Shown piece after piece: positions 26,982 to 35,361 of a stretch of 64,000 nt of DNA (positions within the stretch are counted from its first letter, which is position 1; each line of letters starts with the position of its first letter). The notes beneath the pieces were generated by a model. It made no database searches. It had not been told where the DNA came from and saw only the letters and a list, made by a program, of their open reading frames with translations. Origin of the DNA: Halomontanus rarus (GTDB lineage: Archaea > Halobacteriota > Halobacteria > Halobacteriales > Natrialbaceae). A program made the position numbers and the translations under genes. The stretch spans positions 992,001-1,056,000 of the forward strand of contig NZ_CP071598.1 of assembly GCF_017357405.1 (NCBI RefSeq), given 5' to 3'.

Positions 26982-27093
26982 CGTCGAGTGCCGATCGACA
27001 GCACAGGTGCCAGCCACTTCAGCTTCACTCTCACGGCCAGCTTTCGGTGACGAGCGGTCTGTGCGGGACCTCGCTCGAAACTCGAGATTCGAA

Positions 27094-27552
27094 TCACGTG
27101 TACTCGACCGGAACGCCGACGAGCCACGGGATGAACGCGACGGAAAGGTAGAGAAACCACTGCGCGAACCACGAGAGGCCGAACCACATGAGCCCCCACG
27201 GCGCCGACCAGATCGAGGGCCGGACGGGCCACTCCGCACCCGGGTGGGTCTGGGTCTTCGGCGCGACGTAATCGAACACGAAGTGTAACGCCATTCCAAG
27301 AGTGACGAAGTGAATCCCCGTGTACACCGCCTCGGACCGAACGCCGGCGACGAGCGCGAGCTGGTAGACGATCGCCGGCGCGAGGAACGTGTGGAAGAGC
27401 CACGAGCGGTGGAACCGGCGGTCGACGGTGTCGACCTCCGGGAGCAACACGCCCGCGACCAGCGCGACGAAAAAGATCGGATGATAGCCGAGGACGAGCG
27501 CCAACAGCATCGTCGGGAGCGTCGAGAGGACGTGAACTTTGCGAGTCGTCAT
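27094..27552 (-). CDS. Membrane-bound metal-dependent hydrolase-like protein (DUF457-like)
   Basis: 152 residues with several hydrophobic helices. The GVLLPEVDTVDRRFHRSWLFH segment (Asp and His residues) and ALHFVFDYVAPKT resemble the YdjM/DUF457 family of predicted membrane metal-dependent hydrolases. The ATG overlaps the stop of the upstream DUF624 gene by 4 nt, so it belongs to the second sugar-transporter operon. Function in that setting is unknown. Confidence 0.7.
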   Translation of the reverse strand: MTTRKVHVLSTLPTMLLALVLGYHPIFFVALVAGVLLPEVDTVDRRFHRSWLFHTFLAPAIVYQLALVAGVRSEAVYTGIHFVTLGMALHFVFDYVAPKTQTHPGAEWPVRPSIWSAPWGLMWFGLSWFAQWFLYLSVAFIPWLVGVPVEYT

Positions 27553-28202
27553 TGGAACGTCGTGAGGTAGTATCGAATCGGTGATTCGGCCGCGTCGCTC
27601 GCCTCCTCGTAGAGGAGGATCTCTACCACCGCTGCGACGCCCGGGAACAACATCAGGACGAACGGCGGAAGGACGATCGAAAGCGCCAGCAATCCGACGA
27701 ACAGGCAACTCTGCAGGACGAAAAAGTACGGGTAGGCCCGGGACGCCTCGATCGCTCGTCCGAAGGCCGTAAGCGAGTCCTGCTCGAGGTCCGCTGCGAG
27801 CACGTTCGCGACTCTGAACGTGAACACGAGCACCACCAACGTGGCGTAGATCCCGAGCAGGCCGGCCAGCAGGAAGTAGCCCGACCGCTCCGAGAGCGCG
27901 ATTCCGAAGTGCAACAGCGTTGCGAGCGGAACGCCGACGGCGAGTGCAGAGAGCGGGAGGCCCGGCCGGAGGCTGCGTCGGACGTCCCGAAAGTACGCCT
28001 TCAGGAAGCCGAAATCGGAGCGGTGCTCCTCGGGCACTCGTCGGATCGTCCGAAACAGCGCAATCATCGCGGCACCGACCGTCACCACGAACGCGGAAAC
28101 GAGCCAAAACGAGAGGCTCAAGAGCACGAGAAGTACGATCTGTCGATACGTGAACTTCATCGCGGTGACGAGCGAACCGGTGAGGTCTGGAATCCGTTCC
28201 AT
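27549..28202 (-). CDS. DUF624 (YesL-like) membrane protein
   Basis: 217-residue protein with about five helices. In Bacillus the YesL/DUF624 family is regularly encoded inside CUT1 sugar-transport operons. The charged motif RRVPEEHRSDFGFLKAYFRD follows the second helix. The ATG at 28202 lies 15 nt after the MalG-type permease; the upstream in-frame ATG at 28217 would nearly abut that gene and is less likely. It overlaps the next gene by ATGA. A role as an accessory to the transporter or in sugar signalling is an inference from context. Confidence 0.78.
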   Translation of the reverse strand: MERIPDLTGSLVTAMKFTYRQIVLLVLLSLSFWLVSAFVVTVGAAMIALFRTIRRVPEEHRSDFGFLKAYFRDVRRSLRPGLPLSALAVGVPLATLLHFGIALSERSGYFLLAGLLGIYATLVVLVFTFRVANVLAADLEQDSLTAFGRAIEASRAYPYFFVLQSCLFVGLLALSIVLPPFVLMLFPGVAAVVEILLYEEASDAAESPIRYYLTTFQ

Positions 28203-28217
28203 GGTAGGGTTTTGCAA

Positions 28218-29078
28218 TTACCCTTTCACGCCGCTGAGGGTCATGCCGCGAATGAAATACTGTTGGGCGGAGAGGAACGCGACGATGATCGGGATCACCA
28301 TGATCGCGGCCGCCGCCATCACCAGGCCCCAGTTGTCGGTGTACTGTCCCTGAACGAGGAACAGCGCGACCGGCAGCGTGTACATGTCGTTCGAGGTCGC
28401 GATGATCAGCGGCCACTCGAAGTTGTTCCACGCGCCCATGAACGCGAAGATGCCGAGCGTCGCGACCGCCGGTTTCGCCAGCGGCAGGTAGATGTGGTAG
28501 AACGCCTGGAACTTGTTACAGCCGTCGATCCGGGCCGCGTCGCCGAGCGACGACGGGAGGCTCTTGAAGTACTGTCGGAGCAGGAAGATCCCGAACGGAC
28601 TCGCGATCAGCGGCGCGATCAACCCCCGATAGGTGTTCACCCAGCCGAGTTCCGAGAGGATGATGTACACAGGGATGAGCGTCACCATCCCCGGAATCAT
28701 CATCGTCCCGATGAACAGGAGGAAGATCTTCTCGCGGGCGAAGAAGTCGAGTTTTGCGAACGCGTACCCGGCCAGCGTGTCGAACGTGACGTTGAAGAGG
28801 GTGACCGCACCCGCGAAGATGAAGGCGTTGATGAACCACCGTTGGACCGGATACTCGGCGAACAGGGCCCGGAAATGCTCGAAGGTGACCGTCTCGGGGA
28901 TGATCGTCACGATCCCGGAACTCGGGTTCGCCGAGAGCGCCGTCGTGACCGTCCAGTAAAACGGCGCGACCATCCAGAGTACGCCGAAGATCACGCCCGC
29001 GTAGAGCGAGATAGTCTTGAACCAGTACACCGGTCCGGATCTGTCGTAGCCGGGGTAATCGTAACTCGAGCGGGGCAT
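28218..29078 (-). CDS. Sugar ABC transporter permease, MalG type
   Basis: 286-residue CUT1 permease of the second transporter. First helix ISLYAGVIFGVLWMVAPFYW, EAA loop AARIDGCNKFQAFYHI, C-terminus QQYFIRGMTLSGVKG. It shares one nucleotide with the end of the MalF-type partner, indicating translational coupling. Confidence 0.94.
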   Translation of the reverse strand: MPRSSYDYPGYDRSGPVYWFKTISLYAGVIFGVLWMVAPFYWTVTTALSANPSSGIVTIIPETVTFEHFRALFAEYPVQRWFINAFIFAGAVTLFNVTFDTLAGYAFAKLDFFAREKIFLLFIGTMMIPGMVTLIPVYIILSELGWVNTYRGLIAPLIASPFGIFLLRQYFKSLPSSLGDAARIDGCNKFQAFYHIYLPLAKPAVATLGIFAFMGAWNNFEWPLIIATSNDMYTLPVALFLVQGQYTDNWGLVMAAAAIMVIPIIVAFLSAQQYFIRGMTLSGVKG

Positions 29079-30055
29079 CAGTAGGTCACCTCGTCGTTAC
29101 CGCGCATTCGGTACTGGTAGTAACTGAACAGGAAGATGATGCTGAACAGTAACATCGCCATTCCCGCGGCAGCACCCATGTTGTCGTGCTGGAACGCCTC
29201 CTGATAGATGAGCACGACGATCGTGGTCGTCGCGTAGTACGGGCCGCCTTCCGTGAGCGCCCAGGCGATTCCGAACACCTGGAACGAGGAGATGATCGCC
29301 AGCACGATGACGAAGAAGTAGGTGTTCTGCAAGTTCGGCCACGTGACGTGTCTGAACCGCTGCCACTTGTTCGTCCCGTCGATGCGGGCAGCCTCGTACA
29401 GTTCGTCGGGGATGTTCTGCAACCCGGCGAGGAAGATGATCATGTTGAATCCGATGCCGATCCAGACGGCAATGAGCATGATCACGCCGAGCGCGGTGCT
29501 CGGATCGCCGATCCAATTGTGTGCCAGTCCGACCGGTGCGAGGAAGTTGTTGACGATCCCGTTGAGGTTCAGCATCCATCCCCAGATGATCGCGCTGATC
29601 GCACCCGAGAGCATGACCGGGAGGAAGTAGCCGGCCCGAAAGGCCTTCTTGAACCGGATCCGCTTGTCGAGGACCAGCGCGACGCAGAGGCCGCCGGTGA
29701 TCGAGAACGGGACGACGCCGAGCGTGTAGATCATCGTTCGCGTGACGGCCCACCACCACAGGTTCTGGGTCGGAACCTGGAGGACTCGCCAGTCGTTTTC
29801 CCAGGGCAGCGGGTAGAGGATATCCCGGTAGTTTTCGAGTCCGACGAACGTGAGGTCGCCGGTGAGGATCTGCCACTCGGCGAACGAGAGGTACACCGCG
29901 AACAGGACGGGAAGGAACAGGAACGCGACGAACACGATGATGTTCGGAAGGATGAACAGAAACCCGGCGAGGTTGTCCTCTCTCCGGATGGAACCGAGAA
30001 ACCGATCTCGCGTCCGCGTGGTTTCCGCCGTCGATTGAGATTCTTGTGTTGCCAT
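29078..30055 (-). CDS. Sugar ABC transporter permease, MalF type
   Basis: 325-residue CUT1 permease. An N-terminal hydrophilic stretch of about 35 residues precedes FLFILPNIIVFVAFLFLPVL. The EAA loop is AARIDGTNKWQRFRHV, and ALTEGGPYYATTTIVVLIY is the typical C-terminal segment. It lies 50 nt downstream of the binding-protein gene, across a short hexamer-like repeat. Partner of the MalG-type protein. Confidence 0.94.
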   Translation of the reverse strand: MATQESQSTAETTRTRDRFLGSIRREDNLAGFLFILPNIIVFVAFLFLPVLFAVYLSFAEWQILTGDLTFVGLENYRDILYPLPWENDWRVLQVPTQNLWWWAVTRTMIYTLGVVPFSITGGLCVALVLDKRIRFKKAFRAGYFLPVMLSGAISAIIWGWMLNLNGIVNNFLAPVGLAHNWIGDPSTALGVIMLIAVWIGIGFNMIIFLAGLQNIPDELYEAARIDGTNKWQRFRHVTWPNLQNTYFFVIVLAIISSFQVFGIAWALTEGGPYYATTTIVVLIYQEAFQHDNMGAAAGMAMLLFSIIFLFSYYQYRMRGNDEVTY

Positions 30056-30083
30056 GTGGATATGGATGTGAATGTGAATGTGA
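30056..30083. repeat. Short GAATGT-like hexamer repeat
   Basis: About four imperfect hexamers (GGATAT, GGATGT, GAATGT, GAATGT) fill the gap between the binding-protein and MalF-type genes, right at the permease start. It may affect ribosome access to that start, or be a neutral microsatellite. Confidence 0.5.
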
Positions 30084-30105
30084 CCCTACTGACGGATGTC
30101 CGTGG

Positions 30106-31413
30106 TTACTCGAGGATGCCGTTGACTTCGTTCTCGATCGTCTCGAGCGTCTGTTGAGGATCGATTTCACCCTGGTAGAATCCCTCGAGTTGCGGATTGA
30201 TCGTGTTGATGATCTCCTGGGTATTGGGGCCGTACTCTTGGGCGGTGAGTCGGGGGAACTCGCTGAATTCGAACCACTCCTGATACCGTTCGTCCTCCTC
30301 GTAGAGGTCCACCTGATCGCGGTGGGATTCGCGAATCGAGAGGGCGATTCCCGTCTCGAGCCACGGCATGATACCGTCACCCATCAGGTAGTTGACGAGG
30401 TCGAGGGATTCGTCGTGGTACTCCGTCTCAGTGGAAATCGAGTAGCCCGCACACAGGATGAGCGTACCCGGTTCCTCGCCTTCGGGATACGGTGGCGCCG
30501 CGATGTCGGCGACCTCGTTAACGTCCTCGTACCCGGATTTGAGTTCTGCGAGGATCCACCCGCCGCCGTAGACCATCGCAGCGTCCCCCTCTCCGAGTTG
30601 CGCGAAGTCGCCGTCGGAGGCGACTTCGTCGGGAAGGCCGAGCAGGTCGTCCTCGCGCAATCCCCGAATGTACTCGAACGTCTCGACGTTTTCTTCGGAG
30701 TTGATCACGCACTCGGAGCGATCGTCGTTCATCACCTGCCCGCCGTTCGCGGCGATGAGAGCGAAGGTTAGCCAGTACGGATCCCCGTTGACGACCGGAT
30801 ACTCGACTTCCCCTTCGTCTCTGACGGCCTCGAGCATACTGCGGAACTCCTCCCAGTGTTCGGGAAATTCGTCGTATCCGGCGTTGGAGAGAACTTCCGT
30901 GTTGTGTACGAGCGCGTTGTACTGGAAGTCCTTCGGGAGGTAGTACAGTCCCTCCCGTGGAGAGACGGCATCCATCACCGATTGATCCATGTCGTCCAGC
31001 AGTTCCTGATCCAGTTCCGGTTGGAGGTCGACGAGGACCTCCTCGAACGAGCCCGATGCCTCCATCCCCATGTAGAACGTGTCGGGCGCTTCGCCCGCAC
31101 CGAACTGCGTTCTGAGCCGGTCTTCGTATCCGTCGGGGACGTGCTGGTAGTTGATCGCGATTTCGTCGCGCTCTTGGGCGAACGATTCCAGCATCCCTTC
31201 GACGGTCTCGCGTTCGACACCATCCCCCCAACCAGCGAACTCCATTTGCTTTTCTCCGTCGCCGAGTTCGACTTCTTCGACGTCGGACTCGTTGCCGTTT
31301 CCGCCGTTCCCACCGTTTCCGCCGAGACCTCCGATACAACCGGATAGTCCGAGCACTGACGATGCTGCAGTAGCTGCAACTACCTTTCTTCGGGTTAATC
31401 GCTCGTCGACCAT
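30106..31413 (-). CDS. Sugar ABC transporter substrate-binding lipoprotein, family 1
   Basis: 435-residue extracellular binding protein of the second CUT1 transporter. The N-terminus has a Tat-like motif (TRRKVVAATAAS) and lipobox (GLSGCIGG), then a Gly/Asn linker and an acidic stretch. Fold markers include MEFAGWGDGVERETVEGMLE, FYMGMEASGSFEEVL, DAAMVYGGGWILAELK and ILCAGYSISTETEYHD. A TTTATTAA element is centred about 25 nt before the ATG, so it has its own promoter even though the ATPase gene lies 121 nt upstream. Ligand unknown. Confidence 0.93.
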   Translation of the reverse strand: MVDERLTRRKVVAATAASSVLGLSGCIGGLGGNGGNGGNGNESDVEEVELGDGEKQMEFAGWGDGVERETVEGMLESFAQERDEIAINYQHVPDGYEDRLRTQFGAGEAPDTFYMGMEASGSFEEVLVDLQPELDQELLDDMDQSVMDAVSPREGLYYLPKDFQYNALVHNTEVLSNAGYDEFPEHWEEFRSMLEAVRDEGEVEYPVVNGDPYWLTFALIAANGGQVMNDDRSECVINSEENVETFEYIRGLREDDLLGLPDEVASDGDFAQLGEGDAAMVYGGGWILAELKSGYEDVNEVADIAAPPYPEGEEPGTLILCAGYSISTETEYHDESLDLVNYLMGDGIMPWLETGIALSIRESHRDQVDLYEEDERYQEWFEFSEFPRLTAQEYGPNTQEIINTINPQLEGFYQGEIDPQQTLETIENEVNGILE

Positions 31414-31433
31414 GGATTACCGTTTCTGCCGTT

Positions 31434-31443
31434 CATTAATAAA
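31434..31443 (-). promoter_or_regulatory. TATA element of the second binding-protein gene
   Basis: On the minus strand GTTTATTAATG, centred about 25-27 nt upstream of the ATG at 31413, matches a leaderless archaeal promoter. Confidence 0.55.
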
Positions 31444-31534
31444 CATTAGGTATCCTGTCATCAATGTGGTGAATTAGTGATGAAATAATACATCATTTAT
31501 AATCGGCGCGCTCGAGGCGAGAACGAACGGCCGT

Positions 31535-32659
31535 TCAGCTCGGAACGCTCTGGACTTCCCGCTGACTGTTCTTGATCGCCTCCCCCGTTTCGGAGTCGAA
31601 GAGGTGGATCCGATCCTCGGGGAAGATTACCTCGAGGTCGGTCCCGATTTGGATGGGGACGTCGCCGCTCACCGTCGCCGTGAGTTGCGTATCACCGAGT
31701 TCGAAGTGGACGTACGTGAGGTCGCCGACCGGTTCGACGACGGTCGGTTCGATCCTGATCGCGTTGTGATCGTTCGCTTCGTTCGTAATTCGAATGTCCT
31801 CCGGTCGAATCCCAAGCACGAACGCGTCGTCGACGTCCTGGAGTTCCGACGCCATCGCATCGGATAGCTCGTAGGTGAACGCTTCGTGCGTCAACACCTG
31901 CCCATCGTTGACGACGTCGACGAAATTCATGCTCGGGGAACCGATGAACCCTGCGACGAACTTGTTGTTCGGTTGCTGGTAGCACTCGAGCGGGGTTCCG
32001 ACCTGCTGGATGGTCCCTTCGTTGAGAACGACGATTCGGTCGCCCATCGTCATCGCTTCAGTCTGGTCGTGGGTCACGTAGACGGTCGTCGTATCGAGAC
32101 GCTGCTGGAGATCCTGTAACTCCGTTCGCATCGTCGTTCGGAGTTTGGCGTCGAGGTTACTCAGCGGTTCGTCCATGAGGAACACTTCCGGTTCGCGGAC
32201 GATTGCCCGTCCGAGCGCCACGCGCTGTTGTTGTCCACCCGAGAGCTCTCCCGGTTTGTCGTCGAGTAGGTCCTGAATACCCATCATCTCGGCGGCTTCC
32301 TGGACTTTAACGGCGATCTCGTCCTCGCCGAGATCGGTCGTCATCTTCAGCCCGAACGCCATATTTTCTTCCGCGGTCATGTGCGGATACAGCGCGTAAT
32401 TTTGGAAGACCATCGCGATGTTCCGGTTCTTCGGTTTCTCGTCGGTGATATCCGTCCCGTCGAGAACGATGTCTCCGTGAGTTACCTCCTCGAGCCCGGC
32501 GATACACCGCAACGTCGTAGATTTCCCACAGCCGGATGGACCGACGAGAACGAGGAACTCGCCATCTTCGATCGTGAGATCGATATCGTCGACGGCGATG
32601 ATCTCGCTCCCTCGCTCGCCGAATACTTTGGTCATCCCTCGCAAGTCAATCTGACCCAT
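31535..32659 (-). CDS. Sugar ABC transporter ATPase, MalK type
   Basis: 374-residue ATPase of the second CUT1 transporter. Walker A GPSGCGKST, Q-loop MVFQNYALYPHM, signature LSGGQQQR, Walker B VFLMDEPLSNLD, H-loop YVTHDQTEAMTMGD, then a TOBE domain. It is closely related along its length to the ATPase at 13185-14312, and each heads a cassette in the same gene order. In some haloarchaea one MalK serves several transporters; here each system has its own. A GTTATAAG element is centred 25 nt before the start. Confidence 0.95.
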   Translation of the reverse strand: MGQIDLRGMTKVFGERGSEIIAVDDIDLTIEDGEFLVLVGPSGCGKSTTLRCIAGLEEVTHGDIVLDGTDITDEKPKNRNIAMVFQNYALYPHMTAEENMAFGLKMTTDLGEDEIAVKVQEAAEMMGIQDLLDDKPGELSGGQQQRVALGRAIVREPEVFLMDEPLSNLDAKLRTTMRTELQDLQQRLDTTTVYVTHDQTEAMTMGDRIVVLNEGTIQQVGTPLECYQQPNNKFVAGFIGSPSMNFVDVVNDGQVLTHEAFTYELSDAMASELQDVDDAFVLGIRPEDIRITNEANDHNAIRIEPTVVEPVGDLTYVHFELGDTQLTATVSGDVPIQIGTDLEVIFPEDRIHLFDSETGEAIKNSQREVQSVPS

Positions 32660-32673
32660 ACCTCTACATTTAC

Positions 32674-32688
32674 GTTATTTCTTATAAC
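32674..32688 (-). promoter_or_regulatory. TATA element within an inverted repeat upstream of the second malK-type gene
   Basis: GTTAT and ATAAC arms separated by 5 nt overlap the TATA element GTTATAAG, centred about 25 nt before the ATG at 32659. Protein binding to the repeat would block TBP access. The arrangement resembles that at 13147-13164, but the arms differ. Confidence 0.45.
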
Positions 32689-33524
32689 TGCTACGCTGCT
32701 GTGAAGAGATTGGTGACCGGTACAACTCGGTTATGGAACCGATATCTCGGCCAAGACGGGGGATACGTGGCGTTCAGTGGAGACTCGAGCAGCCGTGGTC
32801 GCTCGTCACGGTCGTCGCCGTTCCGATTCGTCGGCGTTCCGTATCGCCCCGAGAACCGATCGGGCGACGTTACCCCTCCGATCGACAGGTCTCGTCGTTC
32901 CTCGAGACGAGCGATTCTCCGTCGAGACACGAGTCGAATCGCTTCGCGGCCAGTACGGAATACGTTTCGAAAAGTAAGCAGGTGTTCGTACACAATATCA
33001 CCCTAATAAACACACAGGTGAATAAGGAGGATCGAGATAATTACCGTCGAAAAGTGCTTTGCAGAACGCATCAGTTTAACGTCAGTTGTGTCGATACCTC
33101 GGTGAAACGGTCCGATGGATCCCTGAGCCGGTTCTCGACGACGACTTCGAACGCAGTCGTTCCATTCAACCAGAATTCTGAAATACCTGTCCGATAGAAG
33201 AGACCTGAAACGATAGTAGTCACTGACGTCACTGCACACCTGCTCGCGCGACTGGAGCGCGGTCGGAACGCACTGCGAGCGAGACTAGCGGACTATGCGA
33301 TCGGTGTGTCAATCGTTTCAGTTGTTAGTGTATTCGTGGTCTCCGATGAACGGACATCGCGCACACGATAGGCGGCAGAACGCCTGTAGATTCGCGGATT
33401 TGGGACGTATCTCCCGCAAACCGTTCGACCGGACGAGGTAGCCCGTCTCGGTGGACGACGAGTGAAAATTTGTATATCGGTATAGGATTTACAGCGGTGG
33501 GCCACGTCAGCGCAAAAACGACGA
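32689..33524. other. Intergenic region, no gene recognised
   Basis: About 830 nt. Several open frames exist on both strands, but none has haloarchaeal codon use, an acidic product or a recognisable motif. AT-rich patches around 32995-33035 and 33465-33485 could be promoter-like but face no gene. It may be degenerate DNA next to the recombinase locus. Confidence 0.4.
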
Positions 33525-33758
33525 TTACCCATCGTCACCGTGGCGATAAATCGCTAGATAGATCGAAGACATGGCACACACGATTCCCGCGACGAACGCG
33601 AGACTGTACACCGAGTCTCCGGCGAACGGGTCAGCACCCGTTGCGACGATTCCGGTGAATCCCACGACGAGGAGTCCGACCGCCCCATAGCGTAGTATCG
33701 TCGGAAGCGTCCACAGGCTGGCCCCGGAATCGGTTCCGTCGTCGCTCTCCGAGGACAT
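33525..33758 (-). CDS. Small two-helix membrane protein
   Basis: 77 residues. An acidic N-terminus (SSESDDGTDSG) is followed by helices ILRYGAVGLLVVGFTGIVAT and YSLAFVAGIVCAMSSIYLAI, and a short charged tail. The composition is haloarchaeal, and the start follows no clear TATA element. Family not recognised. It lies 70 nt downstream of the recombinase gene on the same strand. Confidence 0.6.
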   Translation of the reverse strand: MSSESDDGTDSGASLWTLPTILRYGAVGLLVVGFTGIVATGADPFAGDSVYSLAFVAGIVCAMSSIYLAIYRHGDDG

Positions 33759-33827
33759 ATTCCGTGCCGGTGAAGACGAGCGCCAGCGACGTGAACCTGT
33801 GCATCAGTCTCGGTCGAACCGGCGACG

Positions 33828-34955
33828 CTACGGCTCGTCCTCGAGTATCTCACTCACCCGGTCGGCCACGTCTGCGGTCTGAATGTCCGAATAGGACTCG
33901 TGAGTGACGTCGACCGACTGGTGGCGCAGCGCCGACTGTGCGAGTTCGGCACTCCCCCTCGTGTACAGTTCGTGACCGAGTCCACGGCGTGCACCGTGGG
34001 GTTTCAGGTACACGTTTTCGTCCTCGTCGTACTCGATTACGTCGCTTTCGTCCGCAATCCGCGCCGTGAGCCGCTTCAGGATCGACCGCACGCCGTTCGT
34101 CGATAGCGACGGCGGCGCGAGTTCGTGCTCGCGGAGCAGTTCGTCGATATCGCGCCGCTCGAGCATCGTTTCGAGACGTTCGTCCGAGAACGCCTCAGCG
34201 AGCGCTCGCCGTTTGGACGGGTAGTGATTCGTCGGAAACACCGGCCACGTCTCGGTCGGCGGCTCCAGAACCCGTCGGTATCGCTCGAGTGCCGACGCCG
34301 CCCGGTCCGGAAGCTGTGCCGTCTGGTAGGACTGGGACTTCCCGAAGACGGTGATGGTGTTTCCCTCGACGTCGACGTCGGCCCAGGTGAGGCCGTCGCG
34401 TCGGTCGTCACCCGGAACGGCGAAGACCTCCGCGCCGCGGACGCCCGTGAATCCGAGCACCGCAACGATCGCCCGGTCGCGCAGCCGTTCTCGAACGATC
34501 GAAGAGGGGGCGATGGGGGGATCGAGGGCGCTGTCGACTCGCCGGGTGCAGTACTCGAGGGCGACTCGCCGTTCCCCGGGCGTCCAGAACTGTCGCTCGC
34601 GCTTGCCGTCGTCGTCGGGGAGCAGTTCGGTCGCCCGGTTGGCGTCGGCCGGATTCGTGTCGAGGCAGTTCTCCCGGACGGCGAACGAGAGGAACGCCCG
34701 CACGTACGCGAAGTACGTTCTGGCCGTCCCGGCCGAGAGGTCTCGGTCGTCGCGGGCGACCTGCCGGTTGAGATACCGGCTGTACTCGCGACAAAGATCG
34801 GTGTCGACCGCGTCGAACGTCTCGAGTGCGAACTGCTCGCGCCACTCTCTGAGGACGGGTTCGACGACGAGTCGCGAACGATCGGTCAACGTCTCGAGGT
34901 AGTGGTCGACGACGGTGTCGACGGGCTGTACCCCCGGGGTAGTGTGTTCAGTCAT
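33828..34955 (-). CDS. Tyrosine-type site-specific recombinase/integrase
   Basis: 375-residue XerC/D-like recombinase. The N-terminal SAM-like domain (about 10-110) contains SAGTARTYFAYVRAFLSFAV. The catalytic domain retains the full set: Arg in FTGVRGAEVF, Lys in VFGKSQSYQ, HxxR in KPHGARRGLG, the second His in LRHQSVDVT and the nucleophile Tyr in HESYSDIQ. It cuts and rejoins DNA, probably for integration or dimer resolution. The start at 34955 (MTEHTTPG) is preferred to the open extension to 35030. A 28-bp 11-6-11 palindrome lies about 130 nt upstream and may be its target. A related but altered gene is at 51370-52590. Confidence 0.9.
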   Translation of the reverse strand: MTEHTTPGVQPVDTVVDHYLETLTDRSRLVVEPVLREWREQFALETFDAVDTDLCREYSRYLNRQVARDDRDLSAGTARTYFAYVRAFLSFAVRENCLDTNPADANRATELLPDDDGKRERQFWTPGERRVALEYCTRRVDSALDPPIAPSSIVRERLRDRAIVAVLGFTGVRGAEVFAVPGDDRRDGLTWADVDVEGNTITVFGKSQSYQTAQLPDRAASALERYRRVLEPPTETWPVFPTNHYPSKRRALAEAFSDERLETMLERRDIDELLREHELAPPSLSTNGVRSILKRLTARIADESDVIEYDEDENVYLKPHGARRGLGHELYTRGSAELAQSALRHQSVDVTHESYSDIQTADVADRVSEILEDEP

Positions 34956-35083
34956 GGTGGTCTCGGAAATCGTGTCGGCAGTCGCCCGGCAGTGGAAGTT
35001 CCGGCCCGAATCGGCGGTCGATCCGCGCACTCGGCGGAATTCGTTCCTTGGAATCCGCGTACGGCACCGGCCTACCTAAAGGT

Positions 35084-35111
35084 ACTGTGTCAAACTCGTC
35101 TTTGACACAGT
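35084..35111. other. 28-bp 11-6-11 palindrome, dif-like recombination site candidate
   Basis: Two perfectly complementary 11-bp arms, ACTGTGTCAAA and TTTGACACAGT, flank an asymmetric 6-bp centre CTCGTC. Complementarity stops exactly at both edges of the arms. XerCD/XerA dif sites share this 11-6-11 architecture, and the site is 129 nt upstream of a complete tyrosine recombinase gene. Alternatives are an operator for the recombinase gene or a hairpin. The other bases between 34956 and 35361 show no gene. Confidence 0.5.
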
Positions 35112-35361
35112 GGATGTTCGAACTCGAGCTCGGCCGTCTCGAACCTCGTGGGGCGGAAATCTTCGCGAATCGGTAGGTTGTAAATTCTATGATGATATAC
35201 CAAATTGGCGTGCGGAGAGAGCGAGGCGACAGCCGAAGAGAGCGCTCGAAATGCGCGATCTCGGAGACTGAGCGAAGAAAAACGACTCCGCGAGAGTGTC
35301 GACTGATCGAGCCGTCTCGAGAAGGTGACGAGAACGGGCGCCTCGCCGATTTGCAGAGGAT

